DNA of 64,000 nucleotides from AWTP1-13 sp033764875 (GTDB lineage: Bacteria; Pseudomonadota; Alphaproteobacteria; Rhizobiales; Hyphomicrobiaceae). This document shows, in pieces, positions 17,134 through 25,623 of this stretch. Location of the stretch: assembly GCA_033764875.1 (NCBI GenBank), contig JANRIO010000120.1:108843-172842 (forward strand), written 5' to 3'. A program made the translations under genes and the position numbers. The notes below the pieces were generated by a model. That model was not told where the DNA came from. It ran no database searches and worked only from the letters and a program-made list of their open reading frames with translations. Position 1 is the first letter of the stretch; every line of letters begins with the position of its first letter.

Positions 17134-17535
17134 ATGACGAGAATTGGAATCTTCCCAGTCGCCGCGACAGCCCTGCTGCTTGGCCTGGCCGTGGCGTCGG
17201 CCCAGACGACCACACCGGGGACCACCAACATGCCCGGCGCTGGCGCTGCAACGACGGGTGCGGCGTCCAAGGTCACGCTCACCGATGCGCAAGCCAAGAC
17301 CTGGATCGACAAGCCCGTCTTCAGCAGCGACAACCAGGAGATCGGCGAGGTGTCCGCGTTCAAGCGCGGGTCGGACAACGTCGTGACCGAGCTCCACGCC
17401 GACCTCGGCGGCATGATGGGTATGGGCGAGACCCGAGTGAAGCTCATGCCCGAGCAGTTCAAGCTGCAGAACGACCGCGTCATCCTGAATATGACGCGGG
17501 AGCAGGCCAGGAACCTTCCCAAGGTCCAGAGCTAG
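17134..17535 (+). CDS. Secreted PRC-barrel domain protein
   Basis: 133 aa, ATG at 17134 with AAAGGAGG at 17121-17128. A signal peptide spans about residues 1-23 (FPVAATALLLGLAVASAQ), a Thr/Gly/Ala-rich linker follows, and one PRC-barrel begins near WIDKPVFSSDNQEIGEV and runs to the end. Periplasmic PRC-barrel proteins are common in rhizobial genomes and are tied to stress response and envelope contacts without a proven activity. The 291 bases before it, after the HAD gene, hold no convincing gene. Confidence 0.85.
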   Translation: MTRIGIFPVAATALLLGLAVASAQTTTPGTTNMPGAGAATTGAASKVTLTDAQAKTWIDKPVFSSDNQEIGEVSAFKRGSDNVVTELHADLGGMMGMGETRVKLMPEQFKLQNDRVILNMTREQARNLPKVQS

Positions 17536-17607
17536 TCTGCAGTGTGGGCGCAGCACCCCGCCGGGGCGCTGCGCCTGCGTCCGGTTTGGCTGCTTCGGTC
17601 GACGACG

Positions 17608-18066
17608 ATGAGCACCTCCGCTGCCCATTGCGCCAAGAGCGCAGCCTGTGCACTCCTCGTGGTGCTGCTTCACGCAGGCCCGGGCTGGGCGGCAGATCGT
17701 CTGGCGCCTGCGGGCTCGCTGTTCTGCACCACCTCGGATGCCGACAAGACAATTGCCAGCCGCAGAGTTGTTTCCTGCGCCTTCAAAGGCCTCGATGGAG
17801 GCGGCGGCGGCCTGGAAGGTCGTATCGTTCTCAAGGGCGAGGGTCGCCTTCCGCTCGGCAAGCATGTTCTGGCGTGGTCCGTGCTCGCCCCCCAGGCGGA
17901 TGTGAAGTCCCAGGCGCTCGCCGGCACCTATGTGGAAACCGGCTCCGGCGGCCTCGTCGGAGGACAGGCCGGCGATATCGTTCTGGTCCCCGCAACCAAC
18001 AACCGGCGGGCGCACGACGAGGCAATCACGATCCTCGAGCTGCACGTGGATCCGACCAAGGCCTAG
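17608..18066 (+). CDS. DUF992 secreted protein
   Basis: 152 aa from the ATG at 17608. A signal peptide (ACALLVVLLHAGPGWAA) is followed by a beta-rich domain with a pair of cysteines near LFCTTS and VSCAFKG, then a glycine run and LAGTYVETGSGGLVGGQAGD. This pattern is that of DUF992, an alphaproteobacterial exported family of unknown function, usually around 150 aa. It is 72 bases after the PRC-barrel gene and may share its transcript. It converges with the response-regulator gene 38 bases downstream. Confidence 0.82.
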   Translation: MSTSAAHCAKSAACALLVVLLHAGPGWAADRLAPAGSLFCTTSDADKTIASRRVVSCAFKGLDGGGGGLEGRIVLKGEGRLPLGKHVLAWSVLAPQADVKSQALAGTYVETGSGGLVGGQAGDIVLVPATNNRRAHDEAITILELHVDPTKA

Positions 18067-18104
18067 CGACACTCCGGGTCCGGATCGTTGCCGCCCCTCA
18101 AGGC

Positions 18105-18857
18105 TCAGCGTGTTGATCGTCGCTCCGGCATGAACGGCGCGGTCTCGAGTCGCGCGGACTTCGCGACGGGGCCCGCAGGCGACGTCGCGCCATCCAAGCC
18201 GGACGGTGTGCGGTTGCCGGTGAGCCAGCCCCGACATGCTCCATAGCTCACGATCTCCGCCCGCGACCGCAACGACAGTTTCTCTGTCCCGCGGGCCTTG
18301 TAGGTTTCCACCGTCTTCACGCTCACATTCAGACGAGCTGCCACCTCCTTGTTGCTGAAGCCGCGCGCCGTGAGCTTCAGGACCTCCTCCTCGCGGGGAC
18401 TGAGATCGCAGCACTCGCCTTTCACGGCAGAGCTGTACGTCGGCGCGGCGAGCGCCTTCTCCGCGATCGCCGGATCCAGATAGACCCCGCCCCCCGCGAT
18501 GATGCGGATGGCGCGCACCAGCTCCTCCGCTGCCGATCGCTTCAGGAGATAGCCGCGGGCGCCGCCGTGCAGCATCGGCTGCACATAGGCGCGGTCCTCA
18601 TGCACCGTGAGCGTCAGCAGCTTCACCTGAGGACAGGACCTGGTGATCCGTCTCGCCAGCTCCACCCCGTTCAGGCCGGGCAGGGAAATGTCGACCACGG
18701 CGACGTCGGGGTGGGTCCCGCGGATCAGGTCGAGCGCGCTGTCGCCGCTCGTCGCCATGCCGATGACGCTTACGTCGGGCTCCGACTGCAGCAGGGCCGC
18801 GATTCCGGCGAGGACCACCGGATGATCGTCTGCAAGCGCGATGCGGATCTCGTTCAA
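18105..18857 (-). CDS. NarL/FixJ-type response regulator
   Basis: 250 aa from a TTG at 18857, chosen because GGAG lies a few bases upstream and the receiver fold starts there (NEIRIALADDHPVV). A longer frame to 18989 is Arg-rich and unlikely. The receiver has the acidic pair Asp10/Asp11, the phosphoacceptor Asp56 (VAVVDISLPG) and the conserved Lys in YLLKRS. A LuxR-type helix-turn-helix follows at about 160-215 (LSPREEEVLKLTARGFSNKEVAARLNVS and the recognition segment VKTVETYKAR), then a 35-residue disordered tail. Its partner kinase lies directly upstream on the same strand, 150 bases away. Confidence 0.92.
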   Translation of the reverse strand: MNEIRIALADDHPVVLAGIAALLQSEPDVSVIGMATSGDSALDLIRGTHPDVAVVDISLPGLNGVELARRITRSCPQVKLLTLTVHEDRAYVQPMLHGGARGYLLKRSAAEELVRAIRIIAGGGVYLDPAIAEKALAAPTYSSAVKGECCDLSPREEEVLKLTARGFSNKEVAARLNVSVKTVETYKARGTEKLSLRSRAEIVSYGACRGWLTGNRTPSGLDGATSPAGPVAKSARLETAPFMPERRSTR

Positions 18858-19007
18858 TTGACTTCTCCAGGGGGCCTGCCACGAAACACGTCGTCTCCGG
18901 TGGTGGACATTCAACGCATATCGCGACCCGAAGATGCGCGCGTGCGGCTCATATCGGGAAAGTCCGTCGGCCGTCCCTGCCGAGCGCAATGGCTCGGAGC
19001 CCTCGAT

Positions 19008-21134
19008 CTAGGCGAGCGGGATCTCAAACCGAAGGCTGGCGCCGGCGCCGGGCTTTGAGTCCACGAGCATCCGTCCGCCGACCAGAGCCAGCCGCTCACG
19101 AATGCCCAGCAGGCCAAGCCGGACAGGCCGCACGTCGCTCTCCTTGCGCAGGCCGGCCGGCGCGGCTGCCTGCTGGGGCCGGAAGCCCATGCCGTCGTCG
19201 GCCACCACGACACGCAGCTCGCCGTCGCATCCCTCGAGCGCAATGCGCACGCTGCGCGCGGAGGCATGCTTGAGCACGTTCGTCAGCCCCTCTTGCAGCG
19301 CCCGGAACACCGCCGTCTCCACCTCGGCGCTCAGACGCTCCTCGAGCCCGATCGACTGCACCTCGACGGCTATGCCGTGACGCGCACCCCACTCCGAGGC
19401 GAAGGCCGATACCGCCCGGCAGAGGCCAAGGTCGTCGAGCGCGGTGGGGCGCAGGTCGGCCGCCGCGCGATGGATGTCGCGGCCGATATCGACGGCAAGG
19501 CCGCGCAGCCAGCGCATCTGCTCGCGTGCAGCCTCGTCGCTCGTGCCGTTCGCCGACATCGACTGCTCGAGGCGCTTCAACCCGAGCGAAAGCGCCGTGA
19601 CCGTCTGTCCGACCTGGTCATGCAACTCGCGGGCAATGCGCCGCTGCTCGTTCTCCTGCGCTTCGCTCAGGCGTCGCAGCAGGTCCAGGCGCTCCGCCTC
19701 GGCTTGCTTGCGGGATTGGATGTCGCTGATGACGCCGTGCACAACCTGGCTGTTCGCATACAACAGGGCTTGCTCCGTGCTACCGGGAGGCGGCAGGCGC
19801 CCCCGCACCTTCACCCAGCGGGTCAACCCCGCCGGCTGCACCAGCCGGAGCTCGAGATTGATCGGGTCCCCGCGGTCGCCGCACGCCTGCAACGCGGCGG
19901 CGAAACATGCGCGGTCCGCCGGATGCATCGACGACACGAACGCCTCGAGCGGCCACTGCAGATGCCCGCCGTCGGTGACGGTGACAGGCAACCCCAGCAG
20001 CGCGCGGACCCGCTCGGATCCGGACATGGCACCCTTGCGTGCGTCCCAGCGCCAGGTGCCCAGATCAGCCGCTTCGACCGCCAGGGCCCGGTGCGCTTCG
20101 CTCATCCTCAGCGCGAGCGCCGCGTTTGCCGCCTCGGCCTGGCGACGCTGGGCAAGATCGCGGCCCGTGTAGTGCACCAGTACGATTGCCAGCACGACGC
20201 TGGCCAGACCAGCCGCAGCCAGGAAGCCCAGCGAGGCGGCCACCGGCGCATTCAGCGTCTCCGTCGGGACGCCGAAATGCACCGACCAGCGGCTCGGACC
20301 GGCCAGCGTTCTGTAGATGGTCTCGATCTCCACATTCGCGGCCGTACGGGATTGATAGTAGCCAGCCGGGGCGTGCGCGGTCGCCTTGCGAATGGCGTCG
20401 ACTGCGGCGGGGCCGACGCCGCTGTCTTGGCCGCTGCTGCGCGCAATGATGTGGCCTTGCGCATCGACGATGGCGCCGATCCAGCCGGCAGGCGCACCCG
20501 CATTTCGCAGAACCTGCCGGACGGCGTGGGCCGACGCCTTGACCGCAAGCACGTATTGCAGCTGGCCCTTCCGCACGACCGGCACCGCAAACGATATCAG
20601 ACGCTTACCGCTCACGGAGCCAACGGGCCCGATGCCGCCGATGGACGGCTGTTGGGTGCGCAGCACCTGCTCGAAGCTCGCCCGGTCTGCCACGGGACCG
20701 AGGTCTTCGCCGAGGGGACGCAGCAGATTGAGCCGCTGCTTGCCCGACAGGTCGACGAGGGCCACCGTCTCCCAGAGCGCCCGGGTTGGCGCGATCCGCC
20801 CGGCCTCGCGGTAGAAGCGTGGCAGGTCGGGCTGGTCGAGCGACGAGGAGGCCGCGAGCGCCTCGGCGACCTCGATCTCCTTGGCGAGCTTGGCGGTCAC
20901 CCGCTCGGCGACGCGCATGAGCGTGTCGGCGGCCTCGCGGCGGGCGTTCGCGCGCGTCGTATCCGCCGTGATGTAGAGCGCCGAGGCGGCGAACACGAGG
21001 ATCGGGATCACTCCAGCGACTGTCAGGGATGCCAGGAGATCGCGTGCACCTTTGGCCGTCGTCGCACTGGCAGCGCCCGTCGTCGAGGCGGCGGCCGCCG
21101 TCCGCTTCCTGGCCTCCTCGGGCAAATGCGCCAT
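19008..21134 (-). CDS. Membrane sensor histidine kinase (HisKA_3) with extracytoplasmic and PAS-type sensors
   Basis: 708 aa. First membrane helix about 35-55, a large extracytoplasmic Cache-like sensor about 56-305, second helix about 308-333, a coiled region, a PAS-like domain about 350-480, then the HisKA_3 dimerisation helix with phosphoacceptor His505 in ARELHDQVGQ. The C-terminal ATPase domain (about 590-708) has the N-box LTNVLKHA, the G1 box VVVADDGMGF and the G2 box LLGIRERLALVGG. This is the usual partner type for NarL/FixJ regulators, and such a regulator follows. The first sensor resembles double-Cache domains that bind small metabolites. Upstream, 295 bases separate it from the divergent exported-protein gene and must hold both promoters. 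Confidence 0.93.
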   Translation of the reverse strand: MAHLPEEARKRTAAAASTTGAASATTAKGARDLLASLTVAGVIPILVFAASALYITADTTRANARREAADTLMRVAERVTAKLAKEIEVAEALAASSSLDQPDLPRFYREAGRIAPTRALWETVALVDLSGKQRLNLLRPLGEDLGPVADRASFEQVLRTQQPSIGGIGPVGSVSGKRLISFAVPVVRKGQLQYVLAVKASAHAVRQVLRNAGAPAGWIGAIVDAQGHIIARSSGQDSGVGPAAVDAIRKATAHAPAGYYQSRTAANVEIETIYRTLAGPSRWSVHFGVPTETLNAPVAASLGFLAAAGLASVVLAIVLVHYTGRDLAQRRQAEAANAALALRMSEAHRALAVEAADLGTWRWDARKGAMSGSERVRALLGLPVTVTDGGHLQWPLEAFVSSMHPADRACFAAALQACGDRGDPINLELRLVQPAGLTRWVKVRGRLPPPGSTEQALLYANSQVVHGVISDIQSRKQAEAERLDLLRRLSEAQENEQRRIARELHDQVGQTVTALSLGLKRLEQSMSANGTSDEAAREQMRWLRGLAVDIGRDIHRAAADLRPTALDDLGLCRAVSAFASEWGARHGIAVEVQSIGLEERLSAEVETAVFRALQEGLTNVLKHASARSVRIALEGCDGELRVVVADDGMGFRPQQAAAPAGLRKESDVRPVRLGLLGIRERLALVGGRMLVDSKPGAGASLRFEIPLA

Positions 21135-21429
21135 CTGCGTTCCCGGTGCAAACTCGCTGGCAGATCACGGCTGGCTGAGACTGGGATGGATCTACTCGAG
21201 CAACGTCCTTCGGATTTCGTGAGACCCACAAGCAAAGCCTTCTGGCGCTCCGTCAGTTCCAGCTCGCATGCGCCAAGGCCAGGAAAAGCCCGACAGGCAG
21301 AGGGGATCAGCCCGACTCGTGGCGCCGTCGCGGTCTCCCCAACTGAATTGCGGGCGCGTCTCCGTCAGCGACGCCGCCAGAGAACACACACGCTGACGCT
21401 TGCAAACGCTCAATCAATGGAGACAACAA

Positions 21430-21795
21430 ATGCAACGAGCTCGCTTGTCGATCTGTATCGCTGCCGGCGCCCTCCTCTGGGCTCCCGCGGCCATGGCCCA
21501 GCAGTCCGAGCAGGGAAAGCAGAATGTGAAGGCGCAGAACCAGAACCAGGGCCAGAACCAGCCGGCCCACAGCCAGCAAAGGGCGATGACGCAGGACAAG
21601 CTGCGCAAGTCCCTGCAGGACGCCGGCTTCAAGAGCGTGCGCGTGGTCGACGCAGCCTATCTCGTGCAGGCCCAGTCCGAGGATGGCGAGAACGTCCTGA
21701 TGTACATCAACCCGCCGTCGACCAGCGGCGCTGCGGCCAATCTCAGCGGCCAGGGTGGAAGCGACACTCCGTCCGGAAGCTCGAAATCGCAATAG
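21430..21795 (+). CDS. Small secreted protein of unknown function
   Basis: 121 aa from the ATG at 21430 with GGAG about eight bases upstream. A signal peptide (RLSICIAAGALLWAPAAMAQ) is followed by a Gln/Asn-rich stretch (about 25-50), then a small globular part around KLRKSLQDAGFKSVRVVDAAYLV and VLMYINPPS, and a Ser/Gly tail. The alpha/beta pattern of the globular part is reminiscent of small exported domains that co-occur with PRC-barrel proteins, but I cannot name the family. The SodC/PRC gene begins 120 bases downstream on the same strand. Confidence 0.8.
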   Translation: MQRARLSICIAAGALLWAPAAMAQQSEQGKQNVKAQNQNQGQNQPAHSQQRAMTQDKLRKSLQDAGFKSVRVVDAAYLVQAQSEDGENVLMYINPPSTSGAAANLSGQGGSDTPSGSSKSQ

Positions 21796-21915
21796 CTCCC
21801 TCTGCTCTGCCGGAGGGCATTCGGCTGCCTCCCTTTGCCCTCCGGCGGAGCCGGGCGTTCGTGCGAGCGCAACGTTCCAACTGGCACACGCACAGTCAGC
21901 AATCGGAGAACAACA

Positions 21916-23184
21916 ATGAGACCATACCTCGCAGTCAGCGCTCTTGCGCTCGCCTTCGCGACGCCGGCGCTTGCGCAGAACGAGAGCAATGCCAACTCCA
22001 TCAAGTCGAATTTCGTCGACACCGATGGCAGGCAGATCGGCACGGCGACCTTGCTGCCAACGCCCTACGGCGTGCTGATCCAGGCCGATCTACGAAACCT
22101 GCCGCCCGGCGAGCACGCGCTGCACATTCATCAGACCGGGAGCTGCGACACCGCCAACCAGTTCGAGTCGGCGGGCAGCCATCTCGGCAAGCGTGGCCAG
22201 CAGCATGGCTTCAAGACGGCCTCCGGGCCCCACGCCGGCGACCTCCCCAATCAGATCGTTGGACAGAGCGGCCGGCTGAGGGCGGATGTGCTCGCCGCCG
22301 GCGTCACCCTCGACAAGGGCGGTGAAGTCACGCTGCTCGACGACGACGGCTCCGCGCTCGTCGTGCATTCCAATGCCGACGACTACCGTTCCCAGCCCTC
22401 GGGCAACTCCGGAGAGCGCATCGCCTGCGCCGTCATCTCGCCCACGAACCGGCAGACCGCGAGCAACACGCAGCCTCGACCCGACACCGACAACCAGCAG
22501 ACGCGTCGCACCAGTGCGTCCCAGCGTGACGCCACCGGACGCGAGACCGAGGACCGCTCGGCGCGCAGCACCACCCCCCAGATGCAGGTCACGCCCAATC
22601 TGATCTACGCGGGTTGGTCGGCCAAGAGGCTGATCGGCCAGAGCCTGTATGGCAGCAATGGCAACGAGCTTGGCCAGGTCCAGGACCTGATCGTCAGCGC
22701 CGACGGCCAGATCAAGTCGATCGTCGTCGAGGGCGGCGGCTGGTTCGACATCGGGGATGCGACCTTCCGCGTCGCCTGGTCGAAGGTCGACATGACGCCC
22801 GGCCGGGAGGGCATTGCGATCCCGGTGAGCGAGCAGCAGGCGGAGGACCGCGGCTGGTACGAGCAGTCCGAAGCCGTTCATACCAACGCCTGGGAGTTCC
22901 GGGCCAACCAGATCATCGGCGACAATGCCATGCTGCGAGGCGGTCGCGGCTATGGCACGGTGAGCGACCTGGTGTTCGACAGGACCGGCAAGATCGTTGC
23001 CGTGCTGGTCGACCGCAATGTCGGCACCGGCGGAGGAACGTTCGGCTATCCGTACTACGGCACCACCGGATGGATGCCCGGCAGCGGCCGCTACGCCTTG
23101 CCGTTCGACTCTCTGGAGAAGGCCGGAGGCGCGCCACGAGTGGACAAGCGCAGGCTTCAGGAGAGAGCTGAAGCGTCGCGTTGA
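21916..23184 (+). CDS. sodC: Cu/Zn superoxide dismutase fused to a PRC-barrel region
   Basis: 422 aa from the ATG at 21916, which begins a signal peptide cleaved near residue 20. Residues about 25-175 form a complete periplasmic Cu/Zn superoxide dismutase: copper ligands His70, His72 and His151, bridging His89, zinc ligands His97, His106 and Asp109, the disulfide pair Cys77 and the Cys of RIAC, and the guiding Arg of GERIAC. A Gln/Thr/Arg-rich linker (about 178-225) leads to a second half with PRC-barrel character, seen twice (around LIGQSLYGSNGNELGQVQDL and IIGDNAMLRGGRGYGTVSDL). Superoxide dismutation in the periplasm is well supported. The fusion to PRC repeats is unusual and may anchor the enzyme to the envelope. 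Confidence 0.92.
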   Translation: MRPYLAVSALALAFATPALAQNESNANSIKSNFVDTDGRQIGTATLLPTPYGVLIQADLRNLPPGEHALHIHQTGSCDTANQFESAGSHLGKRGQQHGFKTASGPHAGDLPNQIVGQSGRLRADVLAAGVTLDKGGEVTLLDDDGSALVVHSNADDYRSQPSGNSGERIACAVISPTNRQTASNTQPRPDTDNQQTRRTSASQRDATGRETEDRSARSTTPQMQVTPNLIYAGWSAKRLIGQSLYGSNGNELGQVQDLIVSADGQIKSIVVEGGGWFDIGDATFRVAWSKVDMTPGREGIAIPVSEQQAEDRGWYEQSEAVHTNAWEFRANQIIGDNAMLRGGRGYGTVSDLVFDRTGKIVAVLVDRNVGTGGGTFGYPYYGTTGWMPGSGRYALPFDSLEKAGGAPRVDKRRLQERAEASR

Positions 23185-23208
23185 TGCCGCGCTGCAGTCG
23201 GCGCGGCA
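23185..23208 (+). terminator. Candidate hairpin terminator after sodC-PRC
   Basis: Perfect 8-bp stem TGCCGCGC (23185-23192) / GCGCGGCA (23201-23208) with an 8-base loop, starting on the base after the stop codon. No T-run follows, so termination strength is uncertain. Confidence 0.45.
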
Positions 23209-23573
23209 GGTCCGTGGCCGGTTCATCCCAGTGCCCGCGGCGGCCGCATGGATACGCTCCACGCGCCGCCGCCGGCCTCCGGTGCGCGCCTGTCCTCGCG
23301 CACGCGCGTCCTGCAATCGGGCCACCCGCGACCTCGAGGCCTGTCGGGGAAAACCTGACATGGGCGCGGGTTGAGCCTGACTCTGCCCCATGCGGCGGAT
23401 CGCCGATGCTGGGCTCCGCCTCAGGCGGCCGCCCTCGGCGCGGTCACTCGCGACACGGGCTCGCCATGCCAGATTCACGCAGAGCCGCCGACCTGCATCT
23501 TGGGCGCGAGCGGCAGCATCCCCATCGCGCCCGGTTCGTCGCGGCAAGCACCAGGTCGCGTTGCGCTCCGGGC
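23209..23573. other. Non-coding stretch before the oxidase operon
   Basis: About 365 bases with no convincing gene. The reading frame of the next cytochrome stays open through it, but the translation is Arg/Pro-rich and lacks family features, so I treat it as leader. The oxidase-operon promoter should lie here; no clear -35/-10 pair stands out. Confidence 0.5.
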
Positions 23574-24266
23574 TTGAAGAGTGTCTCGAGGCTGCTCCTG
23601 GCTGTCCTTGCCGCGGGCCTGGTGATCGCCTCGGGCACCGGTAGTGTGGCCGAGGACGTGGCCGATCTGGAGCTCGGCCGCAACGTCGCCATGGGCCAGC
23701 GAGCGCTTTCGGCCCCGCGTAGTGCCTGCATGAGCTGCCACGGGCTGAGCGGCGCCGCCGACAGCTCCGGGTCATTCCCGCGTCTCAGCGGTCAGGCCGC
23801 CTGGTATCTCTACAAGCAGCTCAAGGACTACGCCTCGGGGGCCAGGCCGAACGACGTGATGTCGCCGATCGCCAGGACGCTGACCGATGCGCAGATGCAG
23901 GCGGTCGCGGCCTACTACGCCGGCCAGAGCGCGCCGGCGCCGGACAAATCGCGCAAGAGCGACCCGCTGGAGCTGCAACGCGGCGCGGCCATGGCCTCCA
24001 TCGGGATGCCCGACAAGGGCGTGGCTGCGTGCGTCAACTGTCACGGTCCCGGCAACAGGGGGCTGCCTCCGAGCTTCCCCTATCTGGCCGGCCAGAGCGC
24101 CTCCTACACGCAGCTGCAGTTGCAGCTCTGGAAGGATGGAGTGCGCAAGAACGACCCGCTCGGGGTAATGCAGCATATCGCAAAGCAGCTCTCCGGCGAC
24201 GAGATCGGCGCGCTTGCGCTGTACCTGTCGTCACTGGATCCACCGCAGCGGAGCACCTCAGAGTGA
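23574..24266 (+). CDS. Diheme cytochrome c4-type protein
   Basis: 230 aa if it starts at the TTG at 23574, which gives a proper signal peptide (SRLLLAVLAAGLVIASG). An ATG at 23466 is the alternative and would add an Arg/His-rich leader, so the start is uncertain. Two c-type heme sites, CMSCH and CVNCH, lie in two similar halves, each with an axial-Met-type MSPI or VMQHI segment near its end; that is cytochrome c4. Such proteins shuttle electrons in the periplasm, commonly to a terminal oxidase. The next three genes encode an oxidase, and the stop overlaps the following start (GTGA). Confidence 0.88.
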   Translation: MKSVSRLLLAVLAAGLVIASGTGSVAEDVADLELGRNVAMGQRALSAPRSACMSCHGLSGAADSSGSFPRLSGQAAWYLYKQLKDYASGARPNDVMSPIARTLTDAQMQAVAAYYAGQSAPAPDKSRKSDPLELQRGAAMASIGMPDKGVAACVNCHGPGNRGLPPSFPYLAGQSASYTQLQLQLWKDGVRKNDPLGVMQHIAKQLSGDEIGALALYLSSLDPPQRSTSE

Positions 24267-24637
24267 CGGCATGGCCGGCCATTGTGACGCTGCCGGTGCT
24301 GCTGGGCCTCGGCGGATGCGGCGAGGCGGACACGCCGATTGCCCAGCGCGTGGTGGGAGGCGATGGCACGGCGGGCCGCGCCGTCGTGATGAGAGTGGGC
24401 TGCGGAGCCTGCCACGAGATCCCCGGCATTCTGGGAGCGCACGGGATCGTCGGGCCCTCGCTCCGGCATTTTGCCAGGCGCAGCATGATTGGCGGGGTTG
24501 TGGCGAACCAGCCGGGGATGCTCGTGCGCTGGGTTCGCGAGGCTCCGGCACTTGCGCCCGATACGGCAATGCCATCCATGCCGATCACCGAAAACGAAGC
24601 GCGGGACGTTGCAGCTTACCTCTACACCTTGAGGTAG
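24263..24637 (+). CDS. Cytochrome c lipoprotein
   Basis: 124 aa starting at the GTG that overlaps the cytochrome c4 stop. The N-terminus is a lipoprotein signal (VTLPVLLGLGGC with the lipobox Cys near residue 17). One heme site, CGACH, follows, with the likely axial Met in MPSMPITENEARD near the end. The size and the GPSLRHFARR segment match monoheme cytochromes that dock with caa3-type oxidases. Tethered to the outer face of the inner membrane, it would relay electrons to the subunit II cytochrome domain encoded five bases downstream. Confidence 0.86.
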   Translation: MTAWPAIVTLPVLLGLGGCGEADTPIAQRVVGGDGTAGRAVVMRVGCGACHEIPGILGAHGIVGPSLRHFARRSMIGGVVANQPGMLVRWVREAPALAPDTAMPSMPITENEARDVAAYLYTLR

Positions 24638-24642
24638 CCGCG

Positions 24643-25623
24643 ATGAGACGCCTCCTTGCCGGTTCTGCCGTGCTCGTGCTTCCGGGATGCGAGGGCATCC
24701 AGTCGGCGTTGGCGCCGAAGGGAGCGGATGCGTCCCTCATTGCTCAGGTCAGCTGGGTCGTCTTCATCGGCGCCGGGCTGATCTTCGCCCTGGTTCTGGG
24801 GCTGACGCTGTATGCGCTTCTTGCGCCGCAGGCGCGCAGCAGCTGGACCGCGAGCCATGGCTTCATCATCGGCGGCGGCATCGTCTTTCCAGTGGTTACG
24901 CTGACGGCTCTGCTGGTCTATGGCCTCAGCCTGACGGGCAGCGTGGGCCGCAGCACCGAGGTGCCGGCCGTCAGGATCGAGGTTACGGGCGAGCAGTTCT
25001 GGTGGCGCGTCCGCTACCAGGAGCACGGCGGCAAGGCGGCGGTGGACGCCGCGAACGAGCTGCACATCCCCGTCGGCCAGCCGGTCGAGCTTACGCTGCG
25101 CTCGGCCGACGTCATCCACAGCTTCTGGGTGCCCAACCTCGCAGGCAAGCTCGACATGATCCCGGGTCAACAGAATGTCCTGTCGATCAAGGCGAGCGCG
25201 CCCGGCACGTACCGTGGCCAGTGCGCGGAATACTGCGGCATTCAGCACGCCCAAATGGCATTCTACGTCGTCGCCCATCCGCCCGAGGCATTCGAGCGCT
25301 GGCTGGCCGAGCGCCGCGAGCCGGCCGCCGAGCCGCTCGCCGACCTCGTCAAGCGCGGGCGCGACCTGTTTGTCGCCGTGGGATGCGGTGCCTGCCACAC
25401 CGTGCGCGGCATCGACGCGTCGGGCAAGATCGGCCCGGATCTCACCCATGTCGGCTCACGCCGGTCGATCGGGGCGGGCATGTGGCCCAACAATGCAGGC
25501 ACGCTCGCTGCCTGGATCGCGTCGAGCCAGCACCTCAAGCCGGGCAACAAGATGCCGTCCTTCAACGTGCTGTCTGGCACGGAGCTGCGCGCTGTCGCGA
25601 CCTATCTGGAGAGCCTGAAGTGA
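24643..25623 (+). CDS. ctaC: Cytochrome c oxidase subunit II with fused cytochrome c domain
   Basis: 326 aa. A lipoprotein-like signal (LLAGSAVLVLPGC) and two membrane helices (about 35-62 and 75-100) precede the periplasmic cupredoxin domain. The bimetallic CuA site is complete: the early His in DVIHSFWVP and the cluster CAEYCGIQHAQM with two Cys, His and Met. The Trp-rich electron-entry loop GEQFWWRVRY is present. A C-terminal cytochrome c (about 235-326) with CGACH and a distal Met in KMPSF marks the caa3 type. It accepts electrons from cytochrome c and passes them to subunit I, whose gene overlaps this stop. Confidence 0.95.
   Translation: MRRLLAGSAVLVLPGCEGIQSALAPKGADASLIAQVSWVVFIGAGLIFALVLGLTLYALLAPQARSSWTASHGFIIGGGIVFPVVTLTALLVYGLSLTGSVGRSTEVPAVRIEVTGEQFWWRVRYQEHGGKAAVDAANELHIPVGQPVELTLRSADVIHSFWVPNLAGKLDMIPGQQNVLSIKASAPGTYRGQCAEYCGIQHAQMAFYVVAHPPEAFERWLAERREPAAEPLADLVKRGRDLFVAVGCGACHTVRGIDASGKIGPDLTHVGSRRSIGAGMWPNNAGTLAAWIASSQHLKPGNKMPSFNVLSGTELRAVATYLESLK

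Noticed and set aside
18073..18084. TCCGG/CCGGA palindrome as a terminator between convergent genes
   Set aside because: The loop would be only two bases, too short for a stable hairpin.
19266..22325. 1019-residue open frame on the plus strand
   Set aside because: It runs antisense to the histidine kinase and then across three other frames. The translation shows no domains, while the kinase, SodC and secreted-protein frames all do.
23181..23573. N-terminal extension of the cytochrome c4 protein
   Set aside because: The extra 131 residues are Arg/Pro/Ala-rich and would bury the signal peptide, so the start is placed at the TTG at 23574, with some doubt.
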